From: a virus
Length of the DNA: 39,327 nt
Strand: one strand, 5' to 3'
IMG/VR virus record: IMGVR_UViG_3300021440_000064
Location: 1 to 39,327 of that record
Numbering within the stretch: position 1 is the first letter of the stretch; each line of letters starts with the position of its first letter. The translations under genes were made by a program, and so were the position numbers. A model generated the notes under the pieces. The model was given only the letters and a program-made list of their open reading frames with translations, searched no databases and had not been told where the DNA came from. This document shows positions 1 through 7,870 of the stretch, in pieces.

Positions 1-122
1 GGCATAACGTCCGCTTTCTTACCCATAATAACGCCGACATATAGAACGATACCGATCAAAATGATTCCAAGAAATGCTATTGCGACTATATACAAGTGCT
101 TCACTCGAATTGATTGATCCAT
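1..122 (-). CDS. 5' part of small membrane protein gene, cut by window edge
   Basis: The first 40 or so codons of the gene that is complete at 39081-39302 appear again here because of the terminal overlap. The copy encodes the same N-terminal transmembrane helix, then diverges in its last two codons (Met-Pro instead of Ile-Thr after Asp-Val) because of the mismatches at positions 2 and 3. It is not a second gene. Confidence 0.8.
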   Translation of the reverse strand, partial: MDQSIRVKHLYIVAIAFLGIILIGIVLYVGVIMGKKADVM

Positions 123-147
123 AGAATTTTATTGTATCACGGTTTCT
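1..147. repeat. Terminal direct overlap (left copy)
   Basis: Bases 1-147 match 39181-39327. They differ only at positions 2, 3 and 21; bases 22-147 are identical. The gene cut at the left edge is whole at the right end, so the overlap marks a circular molecule or circular assembly of about 39,180 bp rather than two separate genes. A true terminal repeat of the virion DNA is possible but less likely, because it would cut a gene. Confidence 0.9.
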
Positions 148-626
148 TTTGAAAGTTTACCCCAACACTTGCGCGAAGAATTCCACGGCTTTGTTCCACC
201 TTCCTGATAGATTTCAACGGCAACTTCAGTGTTCACCTTTGGATCTTTCAGTTTTTCCATTGGTACATCATGGACTGAATTTACCTGAAATAGTCCGCCG
301 TCATGGCTTTTGTTTCGGTTTTTGTTTTCAGCTTTCGGGTTGTGTCTACTCTCGCAAAAAGAAATGCGTGTCAAAAGAATCTTTTGTTCAGTGGTAAGCT
401 CGTATTTTGAAAGCTCGTTCCACACCAACTGAATATTTTCTGGTTTATATGATTTGTCGTAATTGGTAAATTGTTGAACTAGCGCTTTTCGTGTAAGCGT
501 TTCGATTCGTTCGGTTTCCTTTTGTTTCCTTGCATTCTCTCGATTCGCGACAAGTGTCGGATTCGTGAAGTAATAACCCGTTGTTAGTAAACAAATTATT
601 GCAATGATGATCTTGTGCTTTTTCAT
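129..626 (-). CDS. Membrane-anchored lysozyme-like / lytic transglycosylase
   Basis: The 165-aa product has an N-terminal membrane anchor (about residues 5-21, after MKKHK) and a C-terminal lysozyme-like domain. A glutamate follows a cysteine at residues 91-92 (FCESRHNP), there is a GLFQ motif near 111-114, and a W...CW pattern near 148-155. These fit SLT/lysozyme-fold muralytic enzymes, with Glu92 the likely acid and Cys91/Cys154 a possible disulfide. I chose the MKKHK start because it begins right before the anchor; an in-frame ATG six codons earlier is possible. The role may be cell-wall opening at lysis or entry. It lies six bases upstream of the small membrane protein gene that spans the join. 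Fold assignment is from motifs only. Confidence 0.65.
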   Translation of the reverse strand: MKKHKIIIAIICLLTTGYYFTNPTLVANRENARKQKETERIETLTRKALVQQFTNYDKSYKPENIQLVWNELSKYELTTEQKILLTRISFCESRHNPKAENKNRNKSHDGGLFQVNSVHDVPMEKLKDPKVNTEVAVEIYQEGGTKPWNSSRKCWGKLSKETVIQ

Positions 627-773
627 AATAGTGCGCTGTCTCATGCGCCGTAGCTTTCAATGCTTCAATAACTGAATTCTGTAGAATGTCACGTTCAACA
701 TTATAACATTGATAAACTGGAAAAGTGAAGCTTTTCATGTAATCAAACACATGTTTTTACCTGTCAAAAATAT

Positions 774-801
774 AAAAAAGCCTTTGTTATAAGGCTTTTT
801 T
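774..801 (-). terminator. Intrinsic terminator (bidirectional)
   Basis: An 11-bp inverted repeat (AAAAAAGCCTT / AAGGCTTTTTT) with a 6-base loop lies just past the stop of the gene at 809-1234. It has U-runs in both directions. Confidence 0.85.
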
Positions 802-808
802 AATGTAA

Positions 809-1234
809 CTATGAAATGATTATTCCGATGTTTGTAATTCCTGCGTATTGTGCAAGACATGAAACATAGATATTCTTTAGTGAATCAACATTTTCAAGCT
901 GTAGGTTTGCCTGAAATTGTGAAGGGAATGGTTGACCACCGAAAGTATTCATCAAATACTGTGTACCATAGATCATATGTGACCACATCATAGGTTGATT
1001 GTGTTGACCATTGAAGAATGAATCAATCGCAAGAACATCTTCACCATAGTTTACGATCTCGACTTTTGTCGGGTTGCGGAACTTTGCGCTTATTTCTTTG
1101 TCGATTTCTTCAGCTGTTTTTATAATACCAACATTTTGATATTGCATTAGCAAATAATTTTTTACTACTTCATAAAGGCAGTAGATACCGCTGTCGATTT
1201 TTAATTCTGATGCTTGTGGTGTGATGATTGCCAT
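809..1234 (-). CDS. Conserved-looking hypothetical protein, late region
   Basis: The product is a soluble 141-aa protein I do not recognise. It has no signal peptide or clear transmembrane helix and looks mixed alpha/beta, with an aromatic middle (MMWSHMIYGTQYLMNTFGGQ). It is a single-gene transcription unit: a leaderless-type promoter (TAAAAT 8 bases before ATG, extended by TGG) and a terminator immediately after the stop. Its place between the two lysis gene groups suggests a late function, perhaps a virion or host-interaction protein, but this is inference from position only. Confidence 0.75.
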   Translation of the reverse strand: MAIITPQASELKIDSGIYCLYEVVKNYLLMQYQNVGIIKTAEEIDKEISAKFRNPTKVEIVNYGEDVLAIDSFFNGQHNQPMMWSHMIYGTQYLMNTFGGQPFPSQFQANLQLENVDSLKNIYVSCLAQYAGITNIGIIIS

Positions 1235-1242
1235 ATGAAGCT

Positions 1243-1248
1243 ATTTTA
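1243..1248 (-). promoter_or_regulatory. Extended -10 (TGGTAAAAT), leaderless start for 809-1234
   Basis: TAAAAT is preceded by TGG and sits 8 bases before the ATG, so transcription should start at or next to the start codon. A terminator lies directly upstream. Confidence 0.6.
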
Positions 1249-1254
1249 CCATAT

Positions 1255-1282
1255 AAAAAAACCGACACAAGCCAGTTTTTTT
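1255..1282 (-). terminator. Intrinsic terminator
   Basis: On the minus strand an A-run, CTGG, a short loop, a partly G-U paired CGG and seven Us form a hairpin. The pairing is better in minus-strand RNA than in plus-strand RNA. It would end transcripts from the lysin/holin-like genes at 1334-2814. Confidence 0.6.
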
Positions 1283-1333
1283 ATACGCCCAGTATACCCG
1301 TAGTGATACATCATTCGCGAAGCAACCAGTACG

Positions 1334-1621
1334 CTACTTTTTGACCACGCTCATTATAAGTTTGAAAAACTTTCTACCTGAACCGAATGTCATTTGCGCT
1401 AGTGACAAGAATGCTGTGAATGCTTGAATCATTCCAACAACGTCGTTTTGTGCAACTTCAATGTTCTTTTGTTTCATAACCTGAATTATGATTGGAACAA
1501 AAGCCATAAGCATACCTTCAACGGTAGCACTGATCTGCGAACTGTCCGCACTTGATGCTAGTAATGGCGCAACGTTTCTAGTTGCCTTGATAACTTTTGG
1601 TTTTGGTTTGGTTTTTTCCAT
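1334..1621 (-). CDS. Small two-helix membrane protein, possible second holin
   Basis: The 95-aa product has a basic N-terminus, then two hydrophobic segments (about residues 30-46 and 60-78) joined by a short polar loop, and ends in a basic tail (GSGRKFFKLI...KK). This matches the general plan of small phage holin-like proteins that sit beside endolysins. The MEKTK start is preferred over an upstream in-frame ATG because it is preceded by a TGCTAAAAT extended -10 eight bases away. It lies downstream of the papain-M15 lysin and overlaps its stop region. The holin role is inferred from topology and position. Confidence 0.65.
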   Translation of the reverse strand: MEKTKPKPKVIKATRNVAPLLASSADSSQISATVEGMLMAFVPIIIQVMKQKNIEVAQNDVVGMIQAFTAFLSLAQMTFGSGRKFFKLIMSVVKK

Positions 1622-1629
1622 ACTCTTAT

Positions 1630-1635
1630 ATTTTA
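1630..1635 (-). promoter_or_regulatory. Extended -10 (TGCTAAAAT), leaderless start for 1334-1621
   Basis: TAAAAT with TGC in front lies 8 bases before the ATG. It overlaps the last codons of the upstream lysin gene, so this gene can be expressed alone as well as by read-through. Confidence 0.55.
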
Positions 1636-2814
1636 GCACATAGAATCGTTATGCAAAGAAGCTTTTGTTGTCGAAGCTGTCTTCACTGGATAACCCCAAA
1701 ATGTACCTTGTGGCTTTGAAGGATCAATATCAACGTGAACAAAGTTCGCAGTGAATGAAATCCCGATTCGTTTGAATCCAACTTGCAAACAAGCAGAAAC
1801 GATCTTGAAGATATCCGCACCAGTTGACGCTTGAATGTCTACTGCATAGCCCTTTGTATGCGCAGAATCCTTTACACCGCCAACCATTTCATTGCGTTCA
1901 GCACTTCTGAAGCCAGAATTGATCTTGAATGGTATTCCTGCAATGTCGCGAGCCTTGTCGAGCATATCGACTAGTTCTGGTTGCAAGTCCCCGATTGTTC
2001 CTGATTCTCCTGTCTTTTCGGTAGCTTTGAAGTGTTTCCACCCCGCACGTGCGATGTTGATCATGATGTTTGGAACGTCCGCGATTGCAATTGCATCGTA
2101 CAAATATTTTGCTGTAAATTCTGACCACAAGAATGAACCGTCGCCGTTATTTCCCCAGTCCTTTGACCATGAATTGCGATAGTAGAATTCAGTGTCGCCG
2201 TTTGCCTTGTCCTTATACCCGAACAATGCAACGTAGTGACCGCCGTTTGTATCACCTGCCTTGATTGTTTTGCTTGTGATAGTCCCGCACTTCATCGCAA
2301 TACAGATCACACCGTTTGAATGAATAGCTTGTTTCAAGCCGTCCTGTGTGATTTGCGCGAATGCGTAGCCACCGCCTTTGTACATACTAGCAACCTTTTT
2401 AGCTGTAGCCGATACTTTTATTTTTACATATTCAGCGTGTGGAAGATCCGTGTCATTTGGAACATCTGAATCAACTGCGCAACCAGTGTCCGAAGTGACG
2501 ATCTTTGCCACTACACGGGGCTGTGTGCCTTCTGTAGTGATACCGTCAATTGCCTTTGCTAGTGCGTACATGTAACGTGGTGAAAGCAAGGTTTTCTGTT
2601 TTGTTTCTTTGAAGTTCAAGTACATCAATTGAGTTGCGAAAGCATGTCCGACACATGCGCCGAGTGCCTTTTGATTCAAAACTGGAATCATTGAAATATC
2701 AGTTTTGTAACTTTTTGGAAGATCACTTTTGACTGCAAGAGTTGCAACGTCCGCAAGCTTGATGTCACGCTTGTCGGTATCGCTTTTAATAGCACCAGTG
2801 AAATATTTTTTCAT
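1633..2814 (-). CDS. Two-domain lysin: papain-like (C1) peptidase + M15 peptidase
   Basis: The 393-aa product joins two peptidases. Residues about 15-245 show a papain-like C1 fold: Gln48 and catalytic Cys54 in the QKALGACVGHAFA context, His193 in GGHYVALFGY, and Asn214 in RNSWSKDWG, the usual Cys-His-Asn order. Residues about 255-375 look like an M15-type zinc carboxypeptidase/endopeptidase: GFRS near 301, SAHTKGYAVD giving ligands His319 and Asp326, and VHVD giving His360. M15 domains cut peptidoglycan stem peptides and are common in phage endolysins; the papain domain may cut a protein layer or cross-bridge. There is no signal peptide, and it follows the holin by two bases. The pairing is unusual for an endolysin; a virion-associated lysin is an alternative. 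Confidence 0.85.
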   Translation of the reverse strand: MKKYFTGAIKSDTDKRDIKLADVATLAVKSDLPKSYKTDISMIPVLNQKALGACVGHAFATQLMYLNFKETKQKTLLSPRYMYALAKAIDGITTEGTQPRVVAKIVTSDTGCAVDSDVPNDTDLPHAEYVKIKVSATAKKVASMYKGGGYAFAQITQDGLKQAIHSNGVICIAMKCGTITSKTIKAGDTNGGHYVALFGYKDKANGDTEFYYRNSWSKDWGNNGDGSFLWSEFTAKYLYDAIAIADVPNIMINIARAGWKHFKATEKTGESGTIGDLQPELVDMLDKARDIAGIPFKINSGFRSAERNEMVGGVKDSAHTKGYAVDIQASTGADIFKIVSACLQVGFKRIGISFTANFVHVDIDPSKPQGTFWGYPVKTASTTKASLHNDSMC

Positions 2815-2816
2815 AA

Positions 2817-3266
2817 TTATTTATCGTCTTGAATATCCTTTAATGTGTTTAATAATTTTTTTGGTACGATGTACCCTGCCTTGCCCACGTTTTCGATGAT
2901 TGAAATTCCTTCAGTCACCGCGATGAACACTGCGATTGTGTCCGCGATAGGTAGTGCATGATTCATTGTAACTTCAAGCAGTGAACCTGTCACTATTAAC
3001 AACCCGTACATCACGGATTTAACCGCACTTTTGAATCCCTTGCGTGAAGTGATTTCTTTTCCTGCCATTTTAGTTGCGATGATTGCTGTTATAAAATCAA
3101 TAACGATAAGAAGTCCGATTGCAAGCAACATGATCTGTTCAACTCCACTGAATGAAACCTGAAGAATAATGAATCCGATTGAAGCAACGCATTTACCAAA
3201 AAACCCGCCAACTAGCGCATTGCATGTTTCTTTTGAGTATTGAAACAGATCTGTTGCTTTTTCCAT
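2817..3266 (-). CDS. Phage holin, toxin-secretion/Holin_4 family
   Basis: The 149-aa membrane protein has a hydrophobic helix at about residues 24-40, a second containing LLIVIDFITAIIATK, and two more after residue 80. Family hallmarks are visible: the acidic IDFITAI segment, a SRKG element near residue 75, and EGISIIENVGKAGYIVPKKLL near the C-terminus. Such holins open the inner membrane so that endolysin reaches the wall. It is the first gene of the lysis cassette, directly before the papain-M15 lysin, with its own leaderless promoter and a terminator upstream, which fits timed late expression. Confidence 0.88.
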   Translation of the reverse strand: MEKATDLFQYSKETCNALVGGFFGKCVASIGFIILQVSFSGVEQIMLLAIGLLIVIDFITAIIATKMAGKEITSRKGFKSAVKSVMYGLLIVTGSLLEVTMNHALPIADTIAVFIAVTEGISIIENVGKAGYIVPKKLLNTLKDIQDDK

Positions 3267-3272
3267 ATATTG

Positions 3273-3278
3273 ATTATA
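3273..3278 (-). promoter_or_regulatory. Extended -10 (TGTTATAAT), leaderless start for the holin
   Basis: TATAAT preceded by TGT lies exactly 6 bases before the holin ATG. A weak -35-like TTGTTT lies 16 bases further upstream. The tail-fibre terminator is immediately before it. Confidence 0.7.
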
Positions 3279-3301
3279 ACAAATTACTATTTATAAACAA
3301 C

Positions 3302-3344
3302 AAAAAAAACACGCTTTGGGATTTGACTCCCTGCGTGCTTTTTT
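3302..3344 (-). terminator. Intrinsic terminator after the tail-fibre gene
   Basis: The minus-strand stem GCACGC/GCGTGT, with an inner GGGA/TCCC pairing, is followed by eight Us. It separates the tail genes from the lysis cassette. Confidence 0.8.
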
Positions 3345-3407
3345 GCGCTCCCCTTTTCTTCCCTTTCGAGCCTCCATGTCGAGCAAGTACATTATGTACT
3401 ATTTGAT

Positions 3408-5537
3408 TTATTTTTGCAAGCGACGGTACTGCGCACCACTGAAAGGGTTTCCGTTTACATCGAGATAATCACCTGCAACAACTGCTTTGAATCCAACCTG
3501 TGTGTTTGTTCCAGTTGGTGTGAATTTTAGTTCACCGTCGAACTGGAATTCAAGTCCTGCAACTACTGGAATAGCTGAATACTGACTGTTCGGATCGTTT
3601 GTTGGTGTCGATAGATTTTCAGAATTATCAATGTTTAGATCTATTGTTGTTGATGATTTTGCAATTCCAACATAAACGCTGTTATCAGTTTTATAAGGAA
3701 GAAGTCCACTTTCACTGATATAGTATTTGTTGCCAGTAACAAGATTAGTGAACCCGTCAACAAGTCCTGAAACCTGAACAGAACCATATGTTCCGTTATT
3801 TATTAAAAGCTTGTTAAAACCTGCGAACTTTCTTCGCCCTGCATCAGTTGTGAAATCCGCAATTGATATAGTCGGCGATATGCTATAGGTTTTGAAGTAG
3901 TTTACTTTTAGTGTTGTTTGGAACCCTTGACTATGAATAAGTCCAAAAGCATTTTGACAACCCTTCCCGTTTTGTACTCCGCGTGTGTAACTACACACAC
4001 CGAATCCGTTTGATGAAGGGTATCTTGATAGAAACATATTCTTCGGGAAGTAGCTAGGTCGTAGTGGTGAAGGTAAGTAGTACCAACATGTGAAACCGTT
4101 TGCACCGTATTGCATAAGTGGGCAATTGAACAACTGTGATCCCCCGCCGTCTGTTGCTTGAACAGTGTTATATATTCTTTTTCCGTCTGTCATTAGAACA
4201 CCAGTATACGCAAAACTAGTAGGATCAATTCCCCAGTCTGCAAAAGTATTAACTCGCACCCATACTCCATTTGACTGACGTTTATATGTTCGTGGTTGAT
4301 CTTCACCATATCCACCCGATAAAGATTTTTGAACCATTATGAATGGTGTATTTTCAAGGAATGACACACTTGAAAAACGTGTCATGTCATAATCATACGA
4401 AGGGTTGTTTTGACCTAGATCAATTGTTTCAAGAGATCCGAAACTTCCAGTTACAGTGTCTAGTCTTTTGAATAAGACTGTGTTATTTGGATATGGCGAT
4501 CCTGTAGATCTTCGTGAACAGATTACACCTGCATACTTTCCGCCAATACAACCAATTGAAGCACCGATTCCGTGAAGCGCGCTTGCAAAATCACTATCGA
4601 TATCATGTGGCGTTCCGAGTGCATTTGTCCAAGTTCCGTTCGTTGTTGAAGTTCCTATTACTGTAGCCTTATAGTTTCCTGCATTATTTGTGTTTTGAAA
4701 AACAACATAATACTTTCCATTGATGAATTCTGAATCCATTGATTGTTCAAAACTGTTTTGGTTAGTCTTCACTTTCCATGTCACATCAGTCCAAGCTACA
4801 ACTTCAGAACTAACAACAAGACCGCCAGCACTTGCTTGTGCCATGCGATGATACATTTTACCGTCGGTAACTCCCATGTTTTTTGCATACGCAAAGAAGA
4901 ATCGTCCTGTTTCTTCATCACAACCCATTGTCCAGTTGCGGTTATTTTGATCCATTACTGCGATACCTGTTGAAACGCGTGCGCTCCATGAAGCAGTACT
5001 GTTCTGAACCTTTCTTGAATAGTGAATAACACCGTTTACTAAAAAGAAAACCCAGTCATACCCGAATAGTGTATAAATTCCTGATCGAGTGTTTGAACGA
5101 CCAGTCGGAAGTGTGTTTCCACCTGTTAATGTTGTAACGGTTTCACCAAGTGAGTTTCCTGAAAGTGTTTCATCTGTTACATATTCGGCAGTTCTGTTGA
5201 CTGCTACTGGCGAAAGTACGGGAATATCTTGACTGGCAAGTTCAGAAATGAAATCACCTGAAGTTGAAGAATTGTTATATACGATAGCACCACCTTCAAC
5301 GTCAATAGCCGATGAAAGTTTAACCTTCGCGACAACATTGTTGATATTAGAATCAGTAATCGAAGTAGCGCCACTAGGTACGGTGATATCAGCTATACGC
5401 AAGAATGTGAATCCTGCACCGATAGCTGTTTGAATAGCTACATCTGATAGTGCGCTTGCACCTGAACCTTGAATCAATTCAATTGTAGCAACGTTTGTTT
5501 TCAGTGTGTTTGGCACTGCTGTAGTATCAGCTTTCAC
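3408..5537 (-). CDS. Tail fibre / receptor-binding protein, C-terminal main part
   Basis: The open frame encodes 709 aa from a GTG, but the frame is really open back to about 5645. The extra codons (GGQAWKII...SGANRVDAI) read as natural protein continuing from the gene at 5534-5833, so this is most likely the bulk of one 808-aa tail protein broken by a one-base frameshift near 5636. The sequence is rich in Gly, Ser, Thr and Asn, with beta-repeat character and many aromatic Y/W/F residues, as in receptor-binding fibres and baseplate proteins. It ends with a compact segment (GFKAVVAGDYLDVNGNPF). The position after the tail hub and before the holin fits a host-recognition protein. Fibre identity is by position and composition. 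Confidence 0.7.
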   Translation of the reverse strand: MKADTTAVPNTLKTNVATIELIQGSGASALSDVAIQTAIGAGFTFLRIADITVPSGATSITDSNINNVVAKVKLSSAIDVEGGAIVYNNSSTSGDFISELASQDIPVLSPVAVNRTAEYVTDETLSGNSLGETVTTLTGGNTLPTGRSNTRSGIYTLFGYDWVFFLVNGVIHYSRKVQNSTASWSARVSTGIAVMDQNNRNWTMGCDEETGRFFFAYAKNMGVTDGKMYHRMAQASAGGLVVSSEVVAWTDVTWKVKTNQNSFEQSMDSEFINGKYYVVFQNTNNAGNYKATVIGTSTTNGTWTNALGTPHDIDSDFASALHGIGASIGCIGGKYAGVICSRRSTGSPYPNNTVLFKRLDTVTGSFGSLETIDLGQNNPSYDYDMTRFSSVSFLENTPFIMVQKSLSGGYGEDQPRTYKRQSNGVWVRVNTFADWGIDPTSFAYTGVLMTDGKRIYNTVQATDGGGSQLFNCPLMQYGANGFTCWYYLPSPLRPSYFPKNMFLSRYPSSNGFGVCSYTRGVQNGKGCQNAFGLIHSQGFQTTLKVNYFKTYSISPTISIADFTTDAGRRKFAGFNKLLINNGTYGSVQVSGLVDGFTNLVTGNKYYISESGLLPYKTDNSVYVGIAKSSTTIDLNIDNSENLSTPTNDPNSQYSAIPVVAGLEFQFDGELKFTPTGTNTQVGFKAVVAGDYLDVNGNPFSGAQYRRLQK

Positions 5538-5833
5538 AATGATCGCATCAACGCGATTAGCACCTGAAACGTTCGGCGCAATAGTCTTTGAATCAGTTGA
5601 AGGATTTTCTGCAATGATCTTCCATGCTTGCCCGCCTGTGCAAAGTCAAGAAGGACGTTTCCGCTCGTAATATCTACCGCCATTGAAGGCACGGTTTTTT
5701 GAACAACTGCGAATTTACGATTCCCGCTGTTGTCGGCGAAGTACCCTGATTGCAAAACAATATCTTGAAACCAAGATATTTCTTTGTCGGTATATTCCGC
5801 ATTTGGTGAATTGATGAATTGTGTTTTTAACAT
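5534..5833 (-). CDS. Tail fibre / baseplate protein, N-terminal fragment
   Basis: The fragment has 99 codons; the first 66 (MLKTQFINSP to VLLDFAQ) look like the N-terminal virion-attachment part of a tail protein. The rest (GKHGRSLQK...) is basic, unlike its surroundings, and ends at a TGA overlapping the GTG of the next frame, as expected for out-of-frame reading. Re-reading base 5636, or restoring one lost base there, joins it to the downstream frame to give an 808-aa protein. No X-XXY-YYZ slippery site is present at the junction, so a sequencing indel or a real mutation is more likely than programmed shifting. It begins directly at the stop of the tail-hub gene. Confidence 0.7.
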   Translation of the reverse strand: MLKTQFINSPNAEYTDKEISWFQDIVLQSGYFADNSGNRKFAVVQKTVPSMAVDITSGNVLLDFAQAGKHGRSLQKILQLIQRLLRRTFQVLIALMRSL

Positions 5834-5834
5834 A

Positions 5835-6872
5835 CTACAAGTGATTGTTTAGTGAATTGATTTGTTTTTCGTGACGTTTGATTATGTCCAACAAGTCTGT
5901 TTGTTTCTTGTTGACCCTGATCCTGATCGCTTTTTCGCTCCCCGCATAGTCGACTTGCTTTTCGAGAACTTGAAAGACTGTATCAACATCAATAATCCTA
6001 TTATATAATTTTATTCCCAAAATGTCACCAACGTCGAAATTGTCTTCGACACTAGGCGCAAGTGTGAATTCTGGTGAATATTCGCTTTCTGATAGTTCTG
6101 AAGCAAGTTGATCCGCAAGTGCCGAATTATCAAGCGCCCTGTAGCTCTTGTTTCGCTCGATACGACCATATTTGCCGATTAGTGCCGAATCATCAGTTGA
6201 AAGATTTGAAGACCCCACACGACCGTATGCGACCGTTGTGACGGCATCGCTCTTATCAGTAACCGAGAACGCCGACAAGTTCGACAATTGAATAATACGG
6301 GTGTCATAGCGCAATATCACGTCATTCGATAGGTTTTGACCAACTAGCGGGCGCACTGATAGTTCCTTCGTTTCATGATTGAACACGAATTGATTTGAAT
6401 TACCACTGACCATGTCATCAAGTATGCTGTAGATATCATCACCGTTTGTGGTACGGTTTACGTTTCCAGTACCCGCAAGATCACCAGTTCGAATCAAAGT
6501 ATCTTCAACCGAATTCGCTTTGTCGATCATCTGCTGTACGCAGTCATTCAATGTGCCGTTTAGTGTGCCGTTAAAATCAGAAACGCGCACCTTCAGTATT
6601 CCAAGAAGCCCGACAACTTTCACTTGAATAGTTTCAAGACCGATATCTACCTGTGAAATGAATCCATTGAATCGAACCTTGCTGTTTTCTGTAAACTCCA
6701 CGCGATTGAATGCACGCAAAGATTCCTGTGTGATTTTTAGATTATCCACACGCACAATAAAAGACATTGAACCGATTCCGTTCAACTCCTTTGTGTATGA
6801 CAAGGCTTCGAAATCAGTCAAAAAAAGCGATGTTATACCGATATTATTGTGATCACTGATTTTAATTATCAT
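5835..6872 (-). CDS. Tail hub / tail-associated protein (Gp37-like)
   Basis: The 345-aa product has a beta-rich N-terminal half (FEALSYTKELNGIGSMSFIV..., VRFNGFISQVDIG) typical of siphovirus tail-hub proteins of the ReqiPepy6 Gp37-like/Tal N-terminal type. The middle part is substrate-like, with a DIYSILDDMV segment, and the C-terminus is a short coiled-coil tail (DLLDIIKRHEKQINSLNNHL). It would form the ring below the distal tail protein that links tail tube and fibre. Its start overlaps the 3' end of the distal-tail gene by 11 bases, so the two are probably cotranscribed. Confidence 0.72.
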   Translation of the reverse strand: MIIKISDHNNIGITSLFLTDFEALSYTKELNGIGSMSFIVRVDNLKITQESLRAFNRVEFTENSKVRFNGFISQVDIGLETIQVKVVGLLGILKVRVSDFNGTLNGTLNDCVQQMIDKANSVEDTLIRTGDLAGTGNVNRTTNGDDIYSILDDMVSGNSNQFVFNHETKELSVRPLVGQNLSNDVILRYDTRIIQLSNLSAFSVTDKSDAVTTVAYGRVGSSNLSTDDSALIGKYGRIERNKSYRALDNSALADQLASELSESEYSPEFTLAPSVEDNFDVGDILGIKLYNRIIDVDTVFQVLEKQVDYAGSEKAIRIRVNKKQTDLLDIIKRHEKQINSLNNHL

Positions 6873-7812
6873 ATGTTTGTGAATACTGAACTTCGAATAC
6901 TGCTGTCGGCATTAGCAATGTTGAATAAGGGTTTTCATCTGAAGTATAAAGCAATTCATTGATTGCCACCGTTAGTGAAACGAATGAACTTCCTGAAGCG
7001 ATTGATCCTGATATATCAGCACCGCTTGAATTCTTGATTGTGCCGTTTATCCCGTCAATTTCGATGTAGTCGTTTTCGTCTGCAAGCGAAACGTTCAACT
7101 TCATGTATTGACCAGTCGTTAGGTTTTGAATTTTTGGATTATTGATCACCTGCTGTGCTTCACCATATAGGCGAATAATTGTTGGTGAATCAATCGTACT
7201 GGCTGTGTTGTCTACCGATAGAACGTTTGTATATACTCCACCCCAAGACAATGGCAAAAGTACTGGAAGGATTATTCCGCCCGATGTTTTATATCCGCGA
7301 GTACCTGAAGCGCTGTAATACACACCACCGTCATTTGAATAAACGTAAGGTGTCTTTGTCTTCAATGAAATGAAAAACGTCATTGTTGTTCGATCCTGCA
7401 CTGCTCGATCAAAAGAAATGTCACTTGTGATTTTTGCTTCAACAACTTTTTCAACGCCGTCATCATCAGTCCATTCGATTGTGACGTAGCCGTCGTTTGT
7501 TTCAGTTGGTTGCGCTGGCAATGAAAATACTCGTTGCATTTTAGCCTTCATCTGTTCAAGCTTCTGGTGTGTTTCTGCCGAGATCAATCCTTGAAGTGTG
7601 ATTGATAAACGTCCATAGTAACTGTAAAAATCCCATACACCAACTTGACCGTTGCGGGCGATTTCATTGTTCTTGATCGACTTTGTGAATGTCGGGTATT
7701 TCTGCAATGCGTAAAAATTCAACGGATCTACATAAGCGCCAGCCTGTGAACCTTCGTTGATTGTGATTGATTCACCGTTCTTGTTAGTGATTTTGAAGTC
7801 GTAGCCTATCAT
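6862..7812 (-). CDS. Distal tail protein (Dit-like)
   Basis: The 316-aa product starts MIGYDF; this start is chosen because TGATATAAT lies 7 bases upstream, although the frame stays open further up. Its N-terminal half is a beta-rich Dit-like domain (YYGRLSITLQGLISAETHQKLEQMKAKMQRVFSL, a common pattern in phage distal tail proteins), followed by a galectin-like C-terminal half. It would cap the tail tube and hold the hub. Position directly after the tape measure supports this. It is transcribed from its own promoter behind the tape-measure terminator. Confidence 0.75.
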   Translation of the reverse strand: MIGYDFKITNKNGESITINEGSQAGAYVDPLNFYALQKYPTFTKSIKNNEIARNGQVGVWDFYSYYGRLSITLQGLISAETHQKLEQMKAKMQRVFSLPAQPTETNDGYVTIEWTDDDGVEKVVEAKITSDISFDRAVQDRTTMTFFISLKTKTPYVYSNDGGVYYSASGTRGYKTSGGIILPVLLPLSWGGVYTNVLSVDNTASTIDSPTIIRLYGEAQQVINNPKIQNLTTGQYMKLNVSLADENDYIEIDGINGTIKNSSGADISGSIASGSSFVSLTVAINELLYTSDENPYSTLLMPTAVFEVQYSQTYDN

Positions 7813-7819
7813 ATTTGCT

Positions 7820-7825
7820 ATTATA
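7820..7825 (-). promoter_or_regulatory. Extended -10 (TGATATAAT), leaderless start for distal tail gene
   Basis: TATAAT with TGA in front lies 7 bases before the ATG. The tape-measure terminator occupies the bases just upstream, giving a terminator-promoter-ATG arrangement. Confidence 0.7.
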
Positions 7826-7836
7826 TCATTACGAAC

Positions 7837-7864
7837 AAAAAAAGCACACAAAACGTGTGCTTTT
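7837..7864 (-). terminator. Intrinsic terminator after tape measure
   Basis: The minus strand reads AAAAGCACAC, a short loop, GTGTGC, then seven Us, directly after the tape-measure stop codon. Confidence 0.88.
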
Positions 7865-7870
7865 AATGGT

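Noticed and set aside
149-397. Plus-strand frames, here and throughout
   Set aside because: All plus-strand frames lie over better minus-strand genes, and none has a recognisable domain or promoter.
445-750. 101-codon minus-strand frame overlapping the lysozyme-like gene
   Set aside because: Most of it lies out of frame over the N-terminal anchor and linker of the lysozyme-like gene, its later half has shadow-like composition, and there is no promoter or ribosome-binding site at its ATG. The first 40 codons are the only unexplained part.
5630-5640. Programmed frameshift in the tail-fibre gene
   Set aside because: No slippery X-XXY-YYZ heptamer or obvious stimulatory hairpin at the junction; an indel is simpler.
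6744-6752. Perfect DnaA box match inside the tail-hub gene
   Set aside because: It is a single site within coding sequence with no AT-rich element or other origin features; probably chance.
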